A stretch of DNA of 64,000 bases from DAINPP01 sp036743375 (GCA_036743375.1 DAINPP010000010.1:4644-68643), one strand, 5' to 3'; counted from the first letter of the stretch, positions 35,281-44,037 are shown. Notes: generated by a model from the sequence alone, not told the origin. Numbers and translations are program-made.

Positions 35281-35644
35281 CACCAATCACCTGTTTTACA
35301 GAATTGATAAGAAGTTTGGGACTGAACGGTTTTGTCAGAACATCACAGGCACCGAGTGCAAGTGCCTTATCCTTGTCATCCTCTCCACCTTTTGCCGTCA
35401 GAACGATGACCGGAATATCCTTTATCTCATCATTTTTACTCTTTTCCTTTAAGACCCCGAAACCGTCAAGTCTCGGCATCATGATATCAAGCACGATCAT
35501 GTCCGGTTGAAAGCCGTTGATCTTTTCAAGGCCATCTACGCCGTCAACAGCCTGTTCAATCTCGTACCCCGCCTTTTTCAGATTAAAGACGATAATATTT
35601 CTTAAAACACCGGAATCATCTACAACAAGAACCTTTTTTGACAT
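35270..35644 (-). CDS. Single-domain response regulator (CheY-like)
   Basis: A 124-residue stand-alone receiver domain: acidic pocket VVDDSG, phospho-Asp in IVLDIMMPRLDG (about residue 53), Thr in VLTAKG and Lys in TKPFSP. It overlaps the SpoIIE gene, which suggests that the phosphorylated receiver controls the phosphatase by contact. It lies behind proS and a DUF2344 gene. Confidence 0.92.
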   Translation of the reverse strand: MSKKVLVVDDSGVLRNIIVFNLKKAGYEIEQAVDGVDGLEKINGFQPDMIVLDIMMPRLDGFGVLKEKSKNDEIKDIPVIVLTAKGGEDDKDKALALGACDVLTKPFSPKLLINSVKQVIGDAS

Positions 35645-35661
35645 TATTGCCCCCTTTACAG

Positions 35662-36330
35662 TCAGAACTTTCCACTTAAAGGCATCCTGACACCAGAATC
35701 GTTTGTTGAAAACACTTCTCTTAAAACGGGCAGATAAAATACTTTCGGCAACTTATCCCCGTAAAGATGCTGAAGAATATCCCTGTAATCCAACCATGAT
35801 TCTTCTTTCACTTCATATTCTATCATAAAAAACGGGTTCTTTGATAATTCGATGGTCATTCCCGCCGTTGATTTTTCCCTCATCAGCGCCTCTACCCCTT
35901 CACGGTCATGCAGTTCATCCCTGACGATCAGTCTGAATGACCACCATTCCATGAGTCTGGTCAGCGGAAGTTTGTTGTCGACCTTCCACATTCCCTTCAT
36001 CTTAAGCCCTATCGGTGATTTGACGTTAAACCGGTTTACCAGTTCTCCGGCGGATGAAGCCGTCTTCTCCAGCCTGACGAGAAAATAGGTTGCCATACTG
36101 ATCAAACCCGTGGGAAGGGCCCTCGGCAGTGTATATTTTGGTTTCGGATGAAATCCCTGTGTATACCAGAGCGGAAAGGCGGCTCGTCTCATCGTCCGCT
36201 CAACAGCCGTAATCCATTCCCTGTGAGATAAAAAACGCAAAACCCCTGTCTTTGTTGCCTGACAGAGGTATGTATCGTAATCGGGACCTTGCTGTATTCC
36301 CGTTCCCTTATTTTCTATTTCTTGGATCAT
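35662..36330 (-). CDS. DUF2344/TIGR03936 (radical-SAM-linked) protein
   Basis: A 222-residue protein with the family pattern GVLRFLSHREWITAVERTMRRA and GFHPKPKYTLPRALPTGLIS. It is normally encoded beside, or fused to, a radical SAM protein of the TIGR03960 type, often near Rne/Rng and ribosomal L21/L27. Here it sits alone after proS with which it overlaps by 23 bp (GAGG before ATG at 36330). No radical SAM gene is in this window, so the partner must be elsewhere. Confidence 0.82.
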   Translation of the reverse strand: MIQEIENKGTGIQQGPDYDTYLCQATKTGVLRFLSHREWITAVERTMRRAAFPLWYTQGFHPKPKYTLPRALPTGLISMATYFLVRLEKTASSAGELVNRFNVKSPIGLKMKGMWKVDNKLPLTRLMEWWSFRLIVRDELHDREGVEALMREKSTAGMTIELSKNPFFMIEYEVKEESWLDYRDILQHLYGDKLPKVFYLPVLREVFSTNDSGVRMPLSGKF

Positions 36331-38056
36331 ATGCCTCTTTTGCCTTTTTTAAAGTTTCTATCAACAGCTCATACCCTTCAGAGACGTCAACATCGTGTTT
36401 CTCGGACTCATTTCTGAGTTTCAACTCAACGAGGCCTTTCTTGATCCCCTTTCCCACCGTTACTCTGAGGGGGATTCCGATGAGATCCGCATCCTTGAAC
36501 TTGGATCCGGCCGAATTATTCCTGTCATCGAGGAGAACTTCGATCCCCGCAGTCTTCATCTGCTCGTAAATGGCCTCCGCATGGGTCATCTGTTCCTCGT
36601 CGGTCGGTTTGACCACCGTGATGATCGCCTCAAACGGGGCACAGCTCATCGGCCAGAGGATGCCATTTTCATCGTGAAGCTGCTCGACGATACCGGACAT
36701 ACTTCTCGAGACACCCCATCCGTAGCAGCCCATATAGAACGGAAGTTTATCCCCATTTTCAGCGGCAAATTTTGCATCCAAGGCTTCCGAATACTTTCTT
36801 CCAAGCTTGAAGACCTGCCCCATCTCTATGCCTCTGGTCTCTTTGAGTCTGCCCGAACAATTCGGACAGGCATCTCCGGCAACCACCATCTTGAGATCCT
36901 CAAAACTGTCCACACTGAAATCTCTTTCAAGATTCGTGTTGATATAATGGGTATCGGCCTTCATGGCTCCCGTGACAAAATTCTTCAATCCCCTGACACT
37001 GTGATCCGCTATTATTCTGAGGTCATCCCTCTTCAATCCGACAGGTCCGATGAACCCGATCGGTGTCCCGAAGGCCTCCAGAACTTCTGCCGGCTGTGCC
37101 AGCTCCAGTGTCTGATCAGCCGCAAAGGCCCTGAGCTTTGCGATGTTGATCTCTAAATCTCCCCTGATCAGTGCGAGTATAAAACCATCTCTTCCCTTGA
37201 AGATGAGGGACTTGACGATCTTCTGTTTCTCCGTCTTCAGGAAGGCCGAAATATCCTCTATCGTCTTCTGATCCGGTGTGTCAACTGATTCAAGAGCCTT
37301 TAATTCCTCATCGGGATAGGTATAGTCGATCCTGTATTCCGCTCTCTCATCGGTTGCCTTGTAGCCGCATTCTGGACAATGGAAGAGTGAAGATTCACCG
37401 TTTGCCGCAAGGATGACGAACTCATGGGTGTTGCTCCCGCCGATGGCTCCGGAATCCGCTTCAACGGCCATATAATCGAGTCCCATTCTCGCAAGGATTC
37501 TCTCATAAGCCTTGTACATCACATCATATGTCTCATCGAGACCCTTTTCATCCGCATGGAAACTGTAGGCATCCTTCATGATGAATTCCCTCGCCCTGAG
37601 TAGTCCGAAGCGGGGTCTGATCTCGTCTCTGTATTTTGTATTTATCTGATAAAGATTCTTCGGAAGATCCTTGTAACTGACAAGCTCGTTCTTTACAGTG
37701 ACAGTGATCATCTCTTCGTGTGTCGGTCCAAGTGTGAAAAATCGGTGATGTCTGTCTTCTATCTTCATCATTTCAGGACCGTAGTCCTCCCATCTCCCCG
37801 ATTCCTTCCAGATACTGGCCGGCTGTGCAATCGGCATGAGCATCTCAAGACATCCCGCGTTGTCCATTTCTTCCCTGACAATGTTGGTTATCTTCTGAAG
37901 CACCCTGTTTCCCATGGGAAGATAGGTAAATATTCCTGCCGCCACCTTCCTTATAAATCCGCCTCTGACCAGGTATTCATAACTGATGAGGTCTGAATCC
38001 GATGGAGCCTCTTTTAACGTAGGGGCGTAAAACTGCGAAAATCTCATAAAACTCAC
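36308..38056 (-). CDS. proS: Prolyl-tRNA synthetase (bacterial type with editing domain)
   Basis: Class II synthetase that charges tRNA-Pro. The 582-residue protein has motif 1 and 2 regions (LLMPIAQPASIWKESG would be MLMPI..., FTLGPTHEE, KYRDEIRPRFGLLRAREF), the INS editing domain (about 225-385; KSLIF, ALIRGD) and a motif 3 and anticodon-binding end (GCYGWGVSRSM, LIGIPLRVTVGK). It is the long bacterial form. It begins a unit with DUF2344, CheY-like and SpoIIE genes, behind a TGATATAAT promoter. Confidence 0.96.
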   Translation of the reverse strand: MSFMRFSQFYAPTLKEAPSDSDLISYEYLVRGGFIRKVAAGIFTYLPMGNRVLQKITNIVREEMDNAGCLEMLMPIAQPASIWKESGRWEDYGPEMMKIEDRHHRFFTLGPTHEEMITVTVKNELVSYKDLPKNLYQINTKYRDEIRPRFGLLRAREFIMKDAYSFHADEKGLDETYDVMYKAYERILARMGLDYMAVEADSGAIGGSNTHEFVILAANGESSLFHCPECGYKATDERAEYRIDYTYPDEELKALESVDTPDQKTIEDISAFLKTEKQKIVKSLIFKGRDGFILALIRGDLEINIAKLRAFAADQTLELAQPAEVLEAFGTPIGFIGPVGLKRDDLRIIADHSVRGLKNFVTGAMKADTHYINTNLERDFSVDSFEDLKMVVAGDACPNCSGRLKETRGIEMGQVFKLGRKYSEALDAKFAAENGDKLPFYMGCYGWGVSRSMSGIVEQLHDENGILWPMSCAPFEAIITVVKPTDEEQMTHAEAIYEQMKTAGIEVLLDDRNNSAGSKFKDADLIGIPLRVTVGKGIKKGLVELKLRNESEKHDVDVSEGYELLIETLKKAKEAYDPRNRK

Positions 38057-38084
38057 CTCTTGAAATTAATCAAACATTTTCGCA

Positions 38085-38093
38085 ATTATATCA
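38085..38093 (-). promoter_or_regulatory. Extended -10 promoter of proS
   Basis: The minus strand reads TTTGTGATATAAT, an extended -10 (TGATATAAT) 29 bp upstream of the proS ATG. The same nonamer appears in the rex and rlmI-like promoters. TTGTGA looks like half of a Rex site, but the second half is not present. Confidence 0.6.
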
Positions 38094-38112
38094 CAAATGG
38101 GCTTATAACACC

Positions 38113-38745
38113 TCATTTTTCCCTGTTTACCATTTTAAAGGACAACGATTTGAACGATAACGAAATGTGAACATCCTCTATCATTACCCCTTCGGGCACT
38201 TCAAGTGTCCGCGGGGCAAAGTTCACGATTCCCCTTACCCCAAGGTTGATGAGTAAATTCACGACCTTCTGAGCGGATTCCACCGGTACGCAGATGACAC
38301 CGATATCGATATCCCTCTTCTCTACGATCTGCTTTAAATTACGGATATCTTCAACCGGAAATTTCTCGTCGATCATCAACCCTATCTTATGATCGTTATT
38401 ATCGACGATTCCCTTGATGATAAATCCGTCCTGAATCAGTCCCGGATAGTTCACGAGGGCACGACCAATCTTCCCCGCACCGATGATCAACACGTTCCAC
38501 GTCCTGTCGATCCCGATGATCTTCTCTATCGTCTTCATCAGGTCGACAACGTTGTAACCGGTCCCCCTCTTACCGAATCCGCCAAAATAAGACAGATCCT
38601 TTCTGATCTGACTCGGTTTCAGATCAAGATGTTTTCCCATGGCCGAAGAGGATATCGTTTCTATTCCCTTTTTCGAGTGCTCCTTCAATAATCTATAATA
38701 AACCGCCAGTCTTCTCGCTACCGGACGCGGTATCTTGTCAATCAT
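38113..38745 (-). CDS. rex: Redox-sensing transcriptional repressor Rex
   Basis: NADH/NAD+-sensing repressor of fermentation and anaerobic respiration genes. The 210-residue protein has a winged helix (IPRPVARRLAVYYRLL, KPSQIRKDLSYFG) and a Rossmann domain with the NADH loop IIGAGKIGRAL. The YFGGFGKRGTGY stretch links the two. The start is ATG behind AAAGGTG. The promoter carries a matching operator, so rex is probably self-regulated. Confidence 0.96.
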   Translation of the reverse strand: MIDKIPRPVARRLAVYYRLLKEHSKKGIETISSSAMGKHLDLKPSQIRKDLSYFGGFGKRGTGYNVVDLMKTIEKIIGIDRTWNVLIIGAGKIGRALVNYPGLIQDGFIIKGIVDNNDHKIGLMIDEKFPVEDIRNLKQIVEKRDIDIGVICVPVESAQKVVNLLINLGVRGIVNFAPRTLEVPEGVMIEDVHISLSFKSLSFKMVNREK

Positions 38746-38757
38746 AAAATCACCTTT

Positions 38758-38788
38758 TTGTGTTTAATTTCACAATTGAATTATATCA
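38758..38788 (-). promoter_or_regulatory. rex promoter with Rex operator
   Basis: TTGTG-N8-CACAA at 38758-38775 is the classical 18-bp Rex-box form (TTGTGAAATTAAACACAA on the minus strand). It begins four bases downstream of an extended -10, TGATATAAT (38788-38780), so bound Rex would cover the transcription start. This is direct sequence support for autoregulation; binding itself is inference. Confidence 0.75.
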
Positions 38789-39092
38789 CAAAATCACTTT
38801 TTATTTTTTTTCTTCATCTATTCTATACGATGAAGAGATAAAACGGAAATTTTTCCCTGAAAATGTGCAGAAAAGACTAGAATTCATTTTCGTATACGGT
38901 TAATAAAAAAAGGTAGATGAACTTTATTGCAGGTTGAAAAACAAATAGCCGAGGTATCTTCCCCCGGCCTTTATATCGTCTATGTCGAGAAGCCCAAATC
39001 ACGGAAGCGTTTTCCCCCGTACAATTCCATATAACTCAGACCCAGTCAAAATTCTTTATAATCCGCATGATATATCGGGACGAGAGGGACTC
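38776..39092. other. Intergenic region between rex and the threonine-synthase-like gene
   Basis: A stretch of about 340 bp with no convincing gene. It holds the rex promoter at its left end and a CTTCATC/GATGAAG hairpin near 38812-38834. The 8-bp palindrome CGTATACG follows at about 38891. A likely terminator for the gene to its right sits at 38936-38968. Farther right, a GAGAG/CTCTC pair is near 39085. A 35-codon TTG frame on the plus strand (38927-39034) has no ribosome site and is not called. Confidence 0.5.
38936..38968 (-). terminator. Probable terminator of the DHODH-fusion/threonine-synthase unit
   Basis: On the minus strand GCCGGGG pairs with CCTCGGC (one G-U pair) around GAAGATA, followed by TATTTGTTTTTC. 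It lies about 125 bp past the stop of the threonine-synthase-like gene. Confidence 0.55.
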
Positions 39093-40292
39093 TCATGGAT
39101 TAATACTAATCTCCCTTTCCTTCAAAAAATGATAAGGTGTCTTGACATCCTTCAAACCGTTTCCTGTAACAATCAGCGCAACGGTTGAATCCCTTGGAAT
39201 TTCTCCGGACAAAGCCAACACCTTGAATCCGGCAAAAGAAGCAGCGGCAGCCGGTTCAGCAAAAACCCCCGTCTTTCTCGCCAATTCCATGATGGCCGAT
39301 CCTATCGCCTCATCGCTGACGCTGACAAAGTCGCCACCGTATTCGGAGGCGTACCGGCAGGCCTTCAGATAATCCCTTGGCTTACCCACGGCGATTGAAT
39401 CCGCTACGGTATCCGTCCTCTCCCAGTCATCTATCTCATAAGGTTCCCCTTTCTCAAAGGTCTCTTTTACCGGTGCACTCCTTTCAGCCTGTACACCGAT
39501 CACATGCGGGATTTTCTTGATCACATTTAAGGCGAGAAGGTCTCTGAATCCTTTGATAAAGCTGCTATAAACGGTTCCGTCTCCCACACCGACAAATATA
39601 TAGTCGGGTAATTCAAGCGACGTCTGCGCGGCAAGTTCAAGGGCACAGGTCTTCTTCCCCTCAAGCAGATAAGGATTAACGGCGGAATTTCTGCAATACC
39701 AGCCGTGTTGCTCTCCCTCCTTCAGGGACAAATCAAAGGCGATATCATAAGAACCGGCTACCGTAAAGACCTCCGCCCCGTAAATCAGCATCTGTGCGAT
39801 CTTCGCCTCTGGGGCGGAAGCGGGAACAAAGATATGCGCCTTCACATCGTTCCCGGCACACAACCCCGACAGCGAGCTCGCGGCATTTCCCGTCGAAGCG
39901 GCATAAATATCCCGATACCCCAGTTCTTTTGCCATGGCAACGGCGATAACGCTCGCCCTGTCCTTAAAAGAGGCGGTAGGATTTTTCCCGTCATCCTTGA
40001 TCAGCACACCGGACATACCATACTCATCTGCAAGTCTACCGGAAGAATAAAGCGGTGTATCCCCAACGATCACGTTATCCGGTATAAATTTCTCTTCGAC
40101 GGGCAGCAGGTCGATGAACTTTTTGATTCCCTTTCTATCCTCTCTCAGCCATTTGGTTTCTTGATTAAAATCATAGACCACCTCTAATGTTCCCCTCCTG
40201 TTTCCGCATTTCGGACAGGTGTAGAGGACTTCCTGAGGAGAATATTCCCCACCGCAGCAGATACACCTCAATTGATAACGGTTCTTGCTCAT
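39093..40292 (-). CDS. Threonine synthase-like PLP enzyme with N-terminal zinc ribbon
   Basis: A 399-residue fold-type II PLP enzyme. The N-terminal CICCGGEY and CPKCG pairs form a rubredoxin-like zinc ribbon, as in many bacterial ThrC proteins. The PLP lysine is in NPTASFKDRAS, and STGNAASS binds phosphate. Threonine synthase is the most likely activity, but cysteate synthase and other ThrC-related lyases look similar. The start overlaps the stop of the upstream iron-sulfur oxidoreductase gene (ATGA), an unusual partner for a threonine-pathway enzyme; hom or thrB are not here. Confidence 0.75.
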   Translation of the reverse strand: MSKNRYQLRCICCGGEYSPQEVLYTCPKCGNRRGTLEVVYDFNQETKWLREDRKGIKKFIDLLPVEEKFIPDNVIVGDTPLYSSGRLADEYGMSGVLIKDDGKNPTASFKDRASVIAVAMAKELGYRDIYAASTGNAASSLSGLCAGNDVKAHIFVPASAPEAKIAQMLIYGAEVFTVAGSYDIAFDLSLKEGEQHGWYCRNSAVNPYLLEGKKTCALELAAQTSLELPDYIFVGVGDGTVYSSFIKGFRDLLALNVIKKIPHVIGVQAERSAPVKETFEKGEPYEIDDWERTDTVADSIAVGKPRDYLKACRYASEYGGDFVSVSDEAIGSAIMELARKTGVFAEPAAAASFAGFKVLALSGEIPRDSTVALIVTGNGLKDVKTPYHFLKEREISINP

Positions 40293-41374
40293 AAAACACC
40301 CTCTATGGCTCCAAAGGGGCAGCGGCTTTCACATAATCCGCATCTGAAGCAGAGCTCTTGATCCACAACTACCCGATTATTTTCGTTTGAAAGTGCCTCA
40401 TAAGGACAATTTCTGACACACAGATTACATCTCGTACACTTTTCATCGTTTATCAACGGAAATCCCGCATCAAACCGAACCGTATCATTTTTACGCAGGG
40501 CCTTCCCTCTCAATTCTATCAGACTGACACAACCGATCTTCTCCATCTCACGGGGCAGTTCTTTCAGGATTTTTCCATACAGATCCTTCCCGTAAAGCAT
40601 GGCGGATGACAGCATCTGAACCGCACTGGCGCCCGCAGAAACAAACTCCAGAACATCTTTCGCGGAGCTGATCCCACCGACACCGATGACCGGGATATCC
40701 ACCGCCTCACAGACCTGTTTGATCTTCGAAAGGGCGATATTCTTTATGACCGGACCGGAAATCCATCCGAAACCATCTTTACTGCCAAGCGGTGAACGAC
40801 TATGCATCAGGTCTACCGGAAACGTCGGGCCGACGGAATTGATGGCCACCAATCCGTATCCGCCGTTATCCTTCACCATCTGAGCAAATTCTGCCGCCTT
40901 TTCTATATGCGGACTCAGTTTGATGAATACCGGTTTATTCGTCGCCTCCGAAGCAGCCCGAACTGTCTTGGCAATCGGAGTGAGGTCCTTTCCGACATAA
41001 TGGGTGGAAAGTTCAAAGGCCGTTGCAAACCGTTCTACTCGCTTGATCAGGGAAACGATCTCCTCCTGTCTATAGCCAAGACTGATGATGAGAGGTTGCT
41101 TCAATTCGGAGATCTCAGGGAGAAATTCCTCTTCCCAGCGTTCGGGAGAATATTCCGACCAGAGTTCGGCATTGACGATATAATCCTTCCCACCGACAAT
41201 ACAGGGATGCGGAACCTGTGCCGCCTGAACGGATATGGTCTTGGTAACCAGTGCTCCAAGTCCAAACCCGGATAGTCGCTTTATCTTATTCGAATCCCCG
41301 ACAAGAGGACCGGAAGCCGGCATCAAAGGATTTTCAAGTTTGATTTGCTCTCCTATCTTCACACTTAAATCCAT
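40289..41374 (-). CDS. Dihydroorotate dehydrogenase-like protein fused to a 2[4Fe-4S] ferredoxin domain
   Basis: An FMN TIM barrel with a C-terminal ferredoxin, the layout of PreA and of the C-terminal half of dihydropyrimidine dehydrogenase. Barrel features are NPLMPASGPL, VTKTIS and the FMN-phosphate site IGVGGISSAKD. The ferredoxin motifs CTRCNLCVRNCP and CFRCGLCESRCP are complete. The catalytic NxSCP loop of the family reads ELSTHYVGKDL here, without the Cys, so the usual pyrimidine reaction is doubtful. No PreT-like partner is adjacent. ATG 41374 has AAGGGG upstream; a GTG three codons earlier is less likely. Confidence 0.75.
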   Translation of the reverse strand: MDLSVKIGEQIKLENPLMPASGPLVGDSNKIKRLSGFGLGALVTKTISVQAAQVPHPCIVGGKDYIVNAELWSEYSPERWEEEFLPEISELKQPLIISLGYRQEEIVSLIKRVERFATAFELSTHYVGKDLTPIAKTVRAASEATNKPVFIKLSPHIEKAAEFAQMVKDNGGYGLVAINSVGPTFPVDLMHSRSPLGSKDGFGWISGPVIKNIALSKIKQVCEAVDIPVIGVGGISSAKDVLEFVSAGASAVQMLSSAMLYGKDLYGKILKELPREMEKIGCVSLIELRGKALRKNDTVRFDAGFPLINDEKCTRCNLCVRNCPYEALSNENNRVVVDQELCFRCGLCESRCPFGAIEGVL

Positions 41375-41532
41375 GCTATACACCCCTTATATTAAAATGA
41401 GAAACACACACTTCAAAATCATTATACACCGATGGAAAAGGGTTTTGTAACGTGGAAAGACACAGAAGGCATCATATTCTGCGGACATCACCATCACAAA
41501 GGGCTTAAAAGACTATTGATCAGGTACTTCTA

Positions 41533-41541
41533 TGCTATAAT
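41533..41541 (+). promoter_or_regulatory. Extended -10 promoter of the papain-like lipoprotein gene
   Basis: TGCTATAAT (41533-41541) matches TGnTATAAT, 38 bp upstream of the TTG start. The 205 bp between the divergent genes (41375-41579) otherwise shows no gene. Confidence 0.55.
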
Positions 41542-41579
41542 CGATAGAGAACACGTTCGCATGAAATGAGGAATTTTAT

Positions 41580-43961
41580 TTGAAAAGACTGTTAAAATTA
41601 TCGTTGTTTTTACTAATCTCCGTTGTTTTTGCATCCTGTATATTCTACCCACAGAAAAAGGAAGAACGTTATCTATACGTCGAATCACCCGAGAATTTCC
41701 AATGCCTGCAAGGCCTGTTAATCTCGGAGGACGGGGAAATTGTCGTTCAATTTTCCATTGGTAAAATCAGTCTTTCTTCCCTGTCACCCGGAAGGTATCA
41801 AATTGTGGCAATCATGCGCTCAAATGACAATCTCCCTGAAACGGAGGGGGAATTTTTCGATCATTTCGTGGATCTGTCCCTTTCGATTGATGAAACGGAT
41901 ATAGAAAACGGAAAAGAGATTATTCTGGATCAGTTTAACACACTGAAGCTCTCTTTTACGGGAGACCTACCGGAAAACAGGACGCTCAGTCAGTCAACCG
42001 GCGTCTATCTTTTCAATCGAACACTTGCCCTTCTGTTCGGTCCCTTTAAGGCATCCGATACGATTTACGGCCTGTCCTCCGGTGTAACGGAAGACTACTG
42101 CCTAACGGTTCAGGATCCTGAAAACAAAACACAGTTTTCAATGCGGCTACCCGCCGATGACTTCGGCGACGTGGAAATTAAACTCGACGAGATAGAATAC
42201 GGAGAGGTCTATCCAATATTTGCAGACGGCAGTTCACTGAATCCGACCGAATTTGTATTCACCCCCTTTGCCCATGAAAGACCCCTCCAAACCCTGGGAT
42301 CATCAAATGCCTTCCTTCTATCAAAAGGGGAGGAAAACTGCCTGTTTCTCTCTTCCAATACCGAATATTACTGGAATATCCGATTTGAAGACAACCACAT
42401 CGACTATCACCTGATGAACACCTCCCCGGCAGATATCCTCTACGGCTGTTATATAACAATCGGAGATCGGCTCGAGATCAGTGATATCATCCGAAGTTCC
42501 TATTCCGTCAGTGATACGATCGAATTTAAAATAAGGAATTTACTGTCCGATTCCGAGAATAACCTCTTGCTGTTAGAAGGGGAGGCTGAATACGGAATAG
42601 AAATTTTAATGGATGATCATCCTGTCTTTCAGAACACCTATAACGTCGATGATGAATTTTCCTTCAAGGGAGAGGAGGCAGGTCCTTATCAATTGAAGAT
42701 TTCCGTCAATACGGGAAAATGGCAGGATAAAATGGTAAAGGTTACAGACTTTGAACTGTACGCCGAGTCACATCGAGGAGCCTTTAAAATAGCCAATTCT
42801 ACAGGAATAGGGGGTTGGGAAAAAGTCCCCGACGGATTTTATTATATTTCCTACGATACCATGATTAACGGGGATATCGAATGTTTCGTCTTCGCCCCGT
42901 CAAAAAGTGTGAAGCGAAATAGTGTACACGCCGTTATTGATCTTGAACATCAGAAGAGGGATGAAATAACCCTGGAAATCGGCATCGGTTCTCCCGGAGA
43001 TTCAAGGAAAAAGCTGACCTTCTTCGATACGTACAACAAAGGCGGTCCTTACCCATTTCCGGACGAAACGATTGTTCTGGACATCTCCGATCTCTTTGTC
43101 TCCGATATTCCCTTGGATCAGACTTGCTATATCCAAATATACGACAGCACAAAGACCCATACTACGGGAAGCCTGAGCGGCTTTTCAATCGAATACGATG
43201 AGCCCATTGCCGATCAGAAGATTCTATCTGCAACAGACACACCCATTGAAACGGTAGACGGCGGCTATATCACCTCTCAGCTGAATATAACACAATTGTG
43301 GGAAGCACCTCAAAGAGACGCCGGCCTACCCGGAAATCTACCTGAGCGAATTGATCATTCCGAATCGATCTGGTTTCCACCTATAGGCAATCAGGGAAAC
43401 ACCAACGCCTGCGTTACCTTTTCCGTCGCTTATTATATTGGAAGCTTCTACAACGCACGAAACAAAGGATATGATTTGAGCACAGCCGAATGGATATCCC
43501 CTGAAAACACCTCCGGTTATCCCGACAAGGCCCATCAGGATCAGATTCTCTCCCCCGCCTTCGTTTATAATCAGATCAATCGTGGAGAGGACAAAGGGAG
43601 CGAATTCACGGATGCGATCAAGGTCATCACACAAATCGGGGCCAGTACCTGGGAAAAGATGCCATTCTCAACCGACACATACACGCAGTATCCGGATGAA
43701 GCCGCCTGGAGAGATGCCGGAAGGAACCGTGGAGAGTATTTTTCTTCCGAAAATCAATGGCTCTATATGCGTTGCCACTCTATATCTGATATCGATTATT
43801 TAAAGCAATTACTGAACGCGGGATATCTCATATCGATAAACGTTGATTCCAGCCAGCTTGCAAATCTTTCGATCAACGATTACTGGTATACCTGGAATTA
43901 TTTTCCCCACAAAAACAACCATGCCTCGACTATCGTCGGCTATGATGATACCTTAAAGTAA
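41580..43961 (+). CDS. Large lipoprotein with C-terminal papain-like (C1) domain, truncated
   Basis: A 793-residue lipoprotein: signal peptide with lipobox VFASC (Cys20), about 540 residues of beta-rich, Ig-like repeats without recognised names, and a C-terminal C1 cysteine protease domain. The catalytic pieces are PPIGNQGNTNAC (oxyanion Gln; nucleophile Cys611) and NNHASTIVGYDD (catalytic His781). The reading frame ends 12 residues after the His, before the Asn/Trp (NSWG-type) part that completes the site in papain-fold enzymes. It is therefore truncated, or a decayed gene. The TTG start follows GAGGA. The region appears accessory, with codon use unlike its neighbours. Confidence 0.75.
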   Translation: MKRLLKLSLFLLISVVFASCIFYPQKKEERYLYVESPENFQCLQGLLISEDGEIVVQFSIGKISLSSLSPGRYQIVAIMRSNDNLPETEGEFFDHFVDLSLSIDETDIENGKEIILDQFNTLKLSFTGDLPENRTLSQSTGVYLFNRTLALLFGPFKASDTIYGLSSGVTEDYCLTVQDPENKTQFSMRLPADDFGDVEIKLDEIEYGEVYPIFADGSSLNPTEFVFTPFAHERPLQTLGSSNAFLLSKGEENCLFLSSNTEYYWNIRFEDNHIDYHLMNTSPADILYGCYITIGDRLEISDIIRSSYSVSDTIEFKIRNLLSDSENNLLLLEGEAEYGIEILMDDHPVFQNTYNVDDEFSFKGEEAGPYQLKISVNTGKWQDKMVKVTDFELYAESHRGAFKIANSTGIGGWEKVPDGFYYISYDTMINGDIECFVFAPSKSVKRNSVHAVIDLEHQKRDEITLEIGIGSPGDSRKKLTFFDTYNKGGPYPFPDETIVLDISDLFVSDIPLDQTCYIQIYDSTKTHTTGSLSGFSIEYDEPIADQKILSATDTPIETVDGGYITSQLNITQLWEAPQRDAGLPGNLPERIDHSESIWFPPIGNQGNTNACVTFSVAYYIGSFYNARNKGYDLSTAEWISPENTSGYPDKAHQDQILSPAFVYNQINRGEDKGSEFTDAIKVITQIGASTWEKMPFSTDTYTQYPDEAAWRDAGRNRGEYFSSENQWLYMRCHSISDIDYLKQLLNAGYLISINVDSSQLANLSINDYWYTWNYFPHKNNHASTIVGYDDTLK

Positions 43962-43992
43962 TTGACTCAGTTTCAGCAAAGTCTGTGTCTAC

Positions 43993-44037
43993 AGCGTCAG
44001 TTTCGATTATTTTCTTGAACTCATCGATACTGACGCT
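43993..44037. repeat. 15-bp inverted repeat after the truncated papain-like gene
   Basis: AGCGTCAGTTTCGAT (43993-44007) and ATCGATACTGACGCT (44023-44037) are inverted copies with one mismatch and a 15-nt spacer. No T run follows in either direction, so it is not a typical terminator. It could be a relic end of a mobile or deleted segment. Confidence 0.6.

Noticed and set aside
38080..38100. Second Rex operator at the proS promoter
   Set aside because: Only a TTGTGA half-site is present; the inverted partner is missing.
38927..39034. 35-codon plus-strand frame starting with TTG in the rex-thrC gap
   Set aside because: No ribosome site, overlaps the likely terminator of the minus-strand unit, and no recognisable content.
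38860..39060. Possible 6S-like or other structured RNA in the rex-thrC gap
   Set aside because: Only short hairpins can be paired by eye; no conserved RNA core that I can support.
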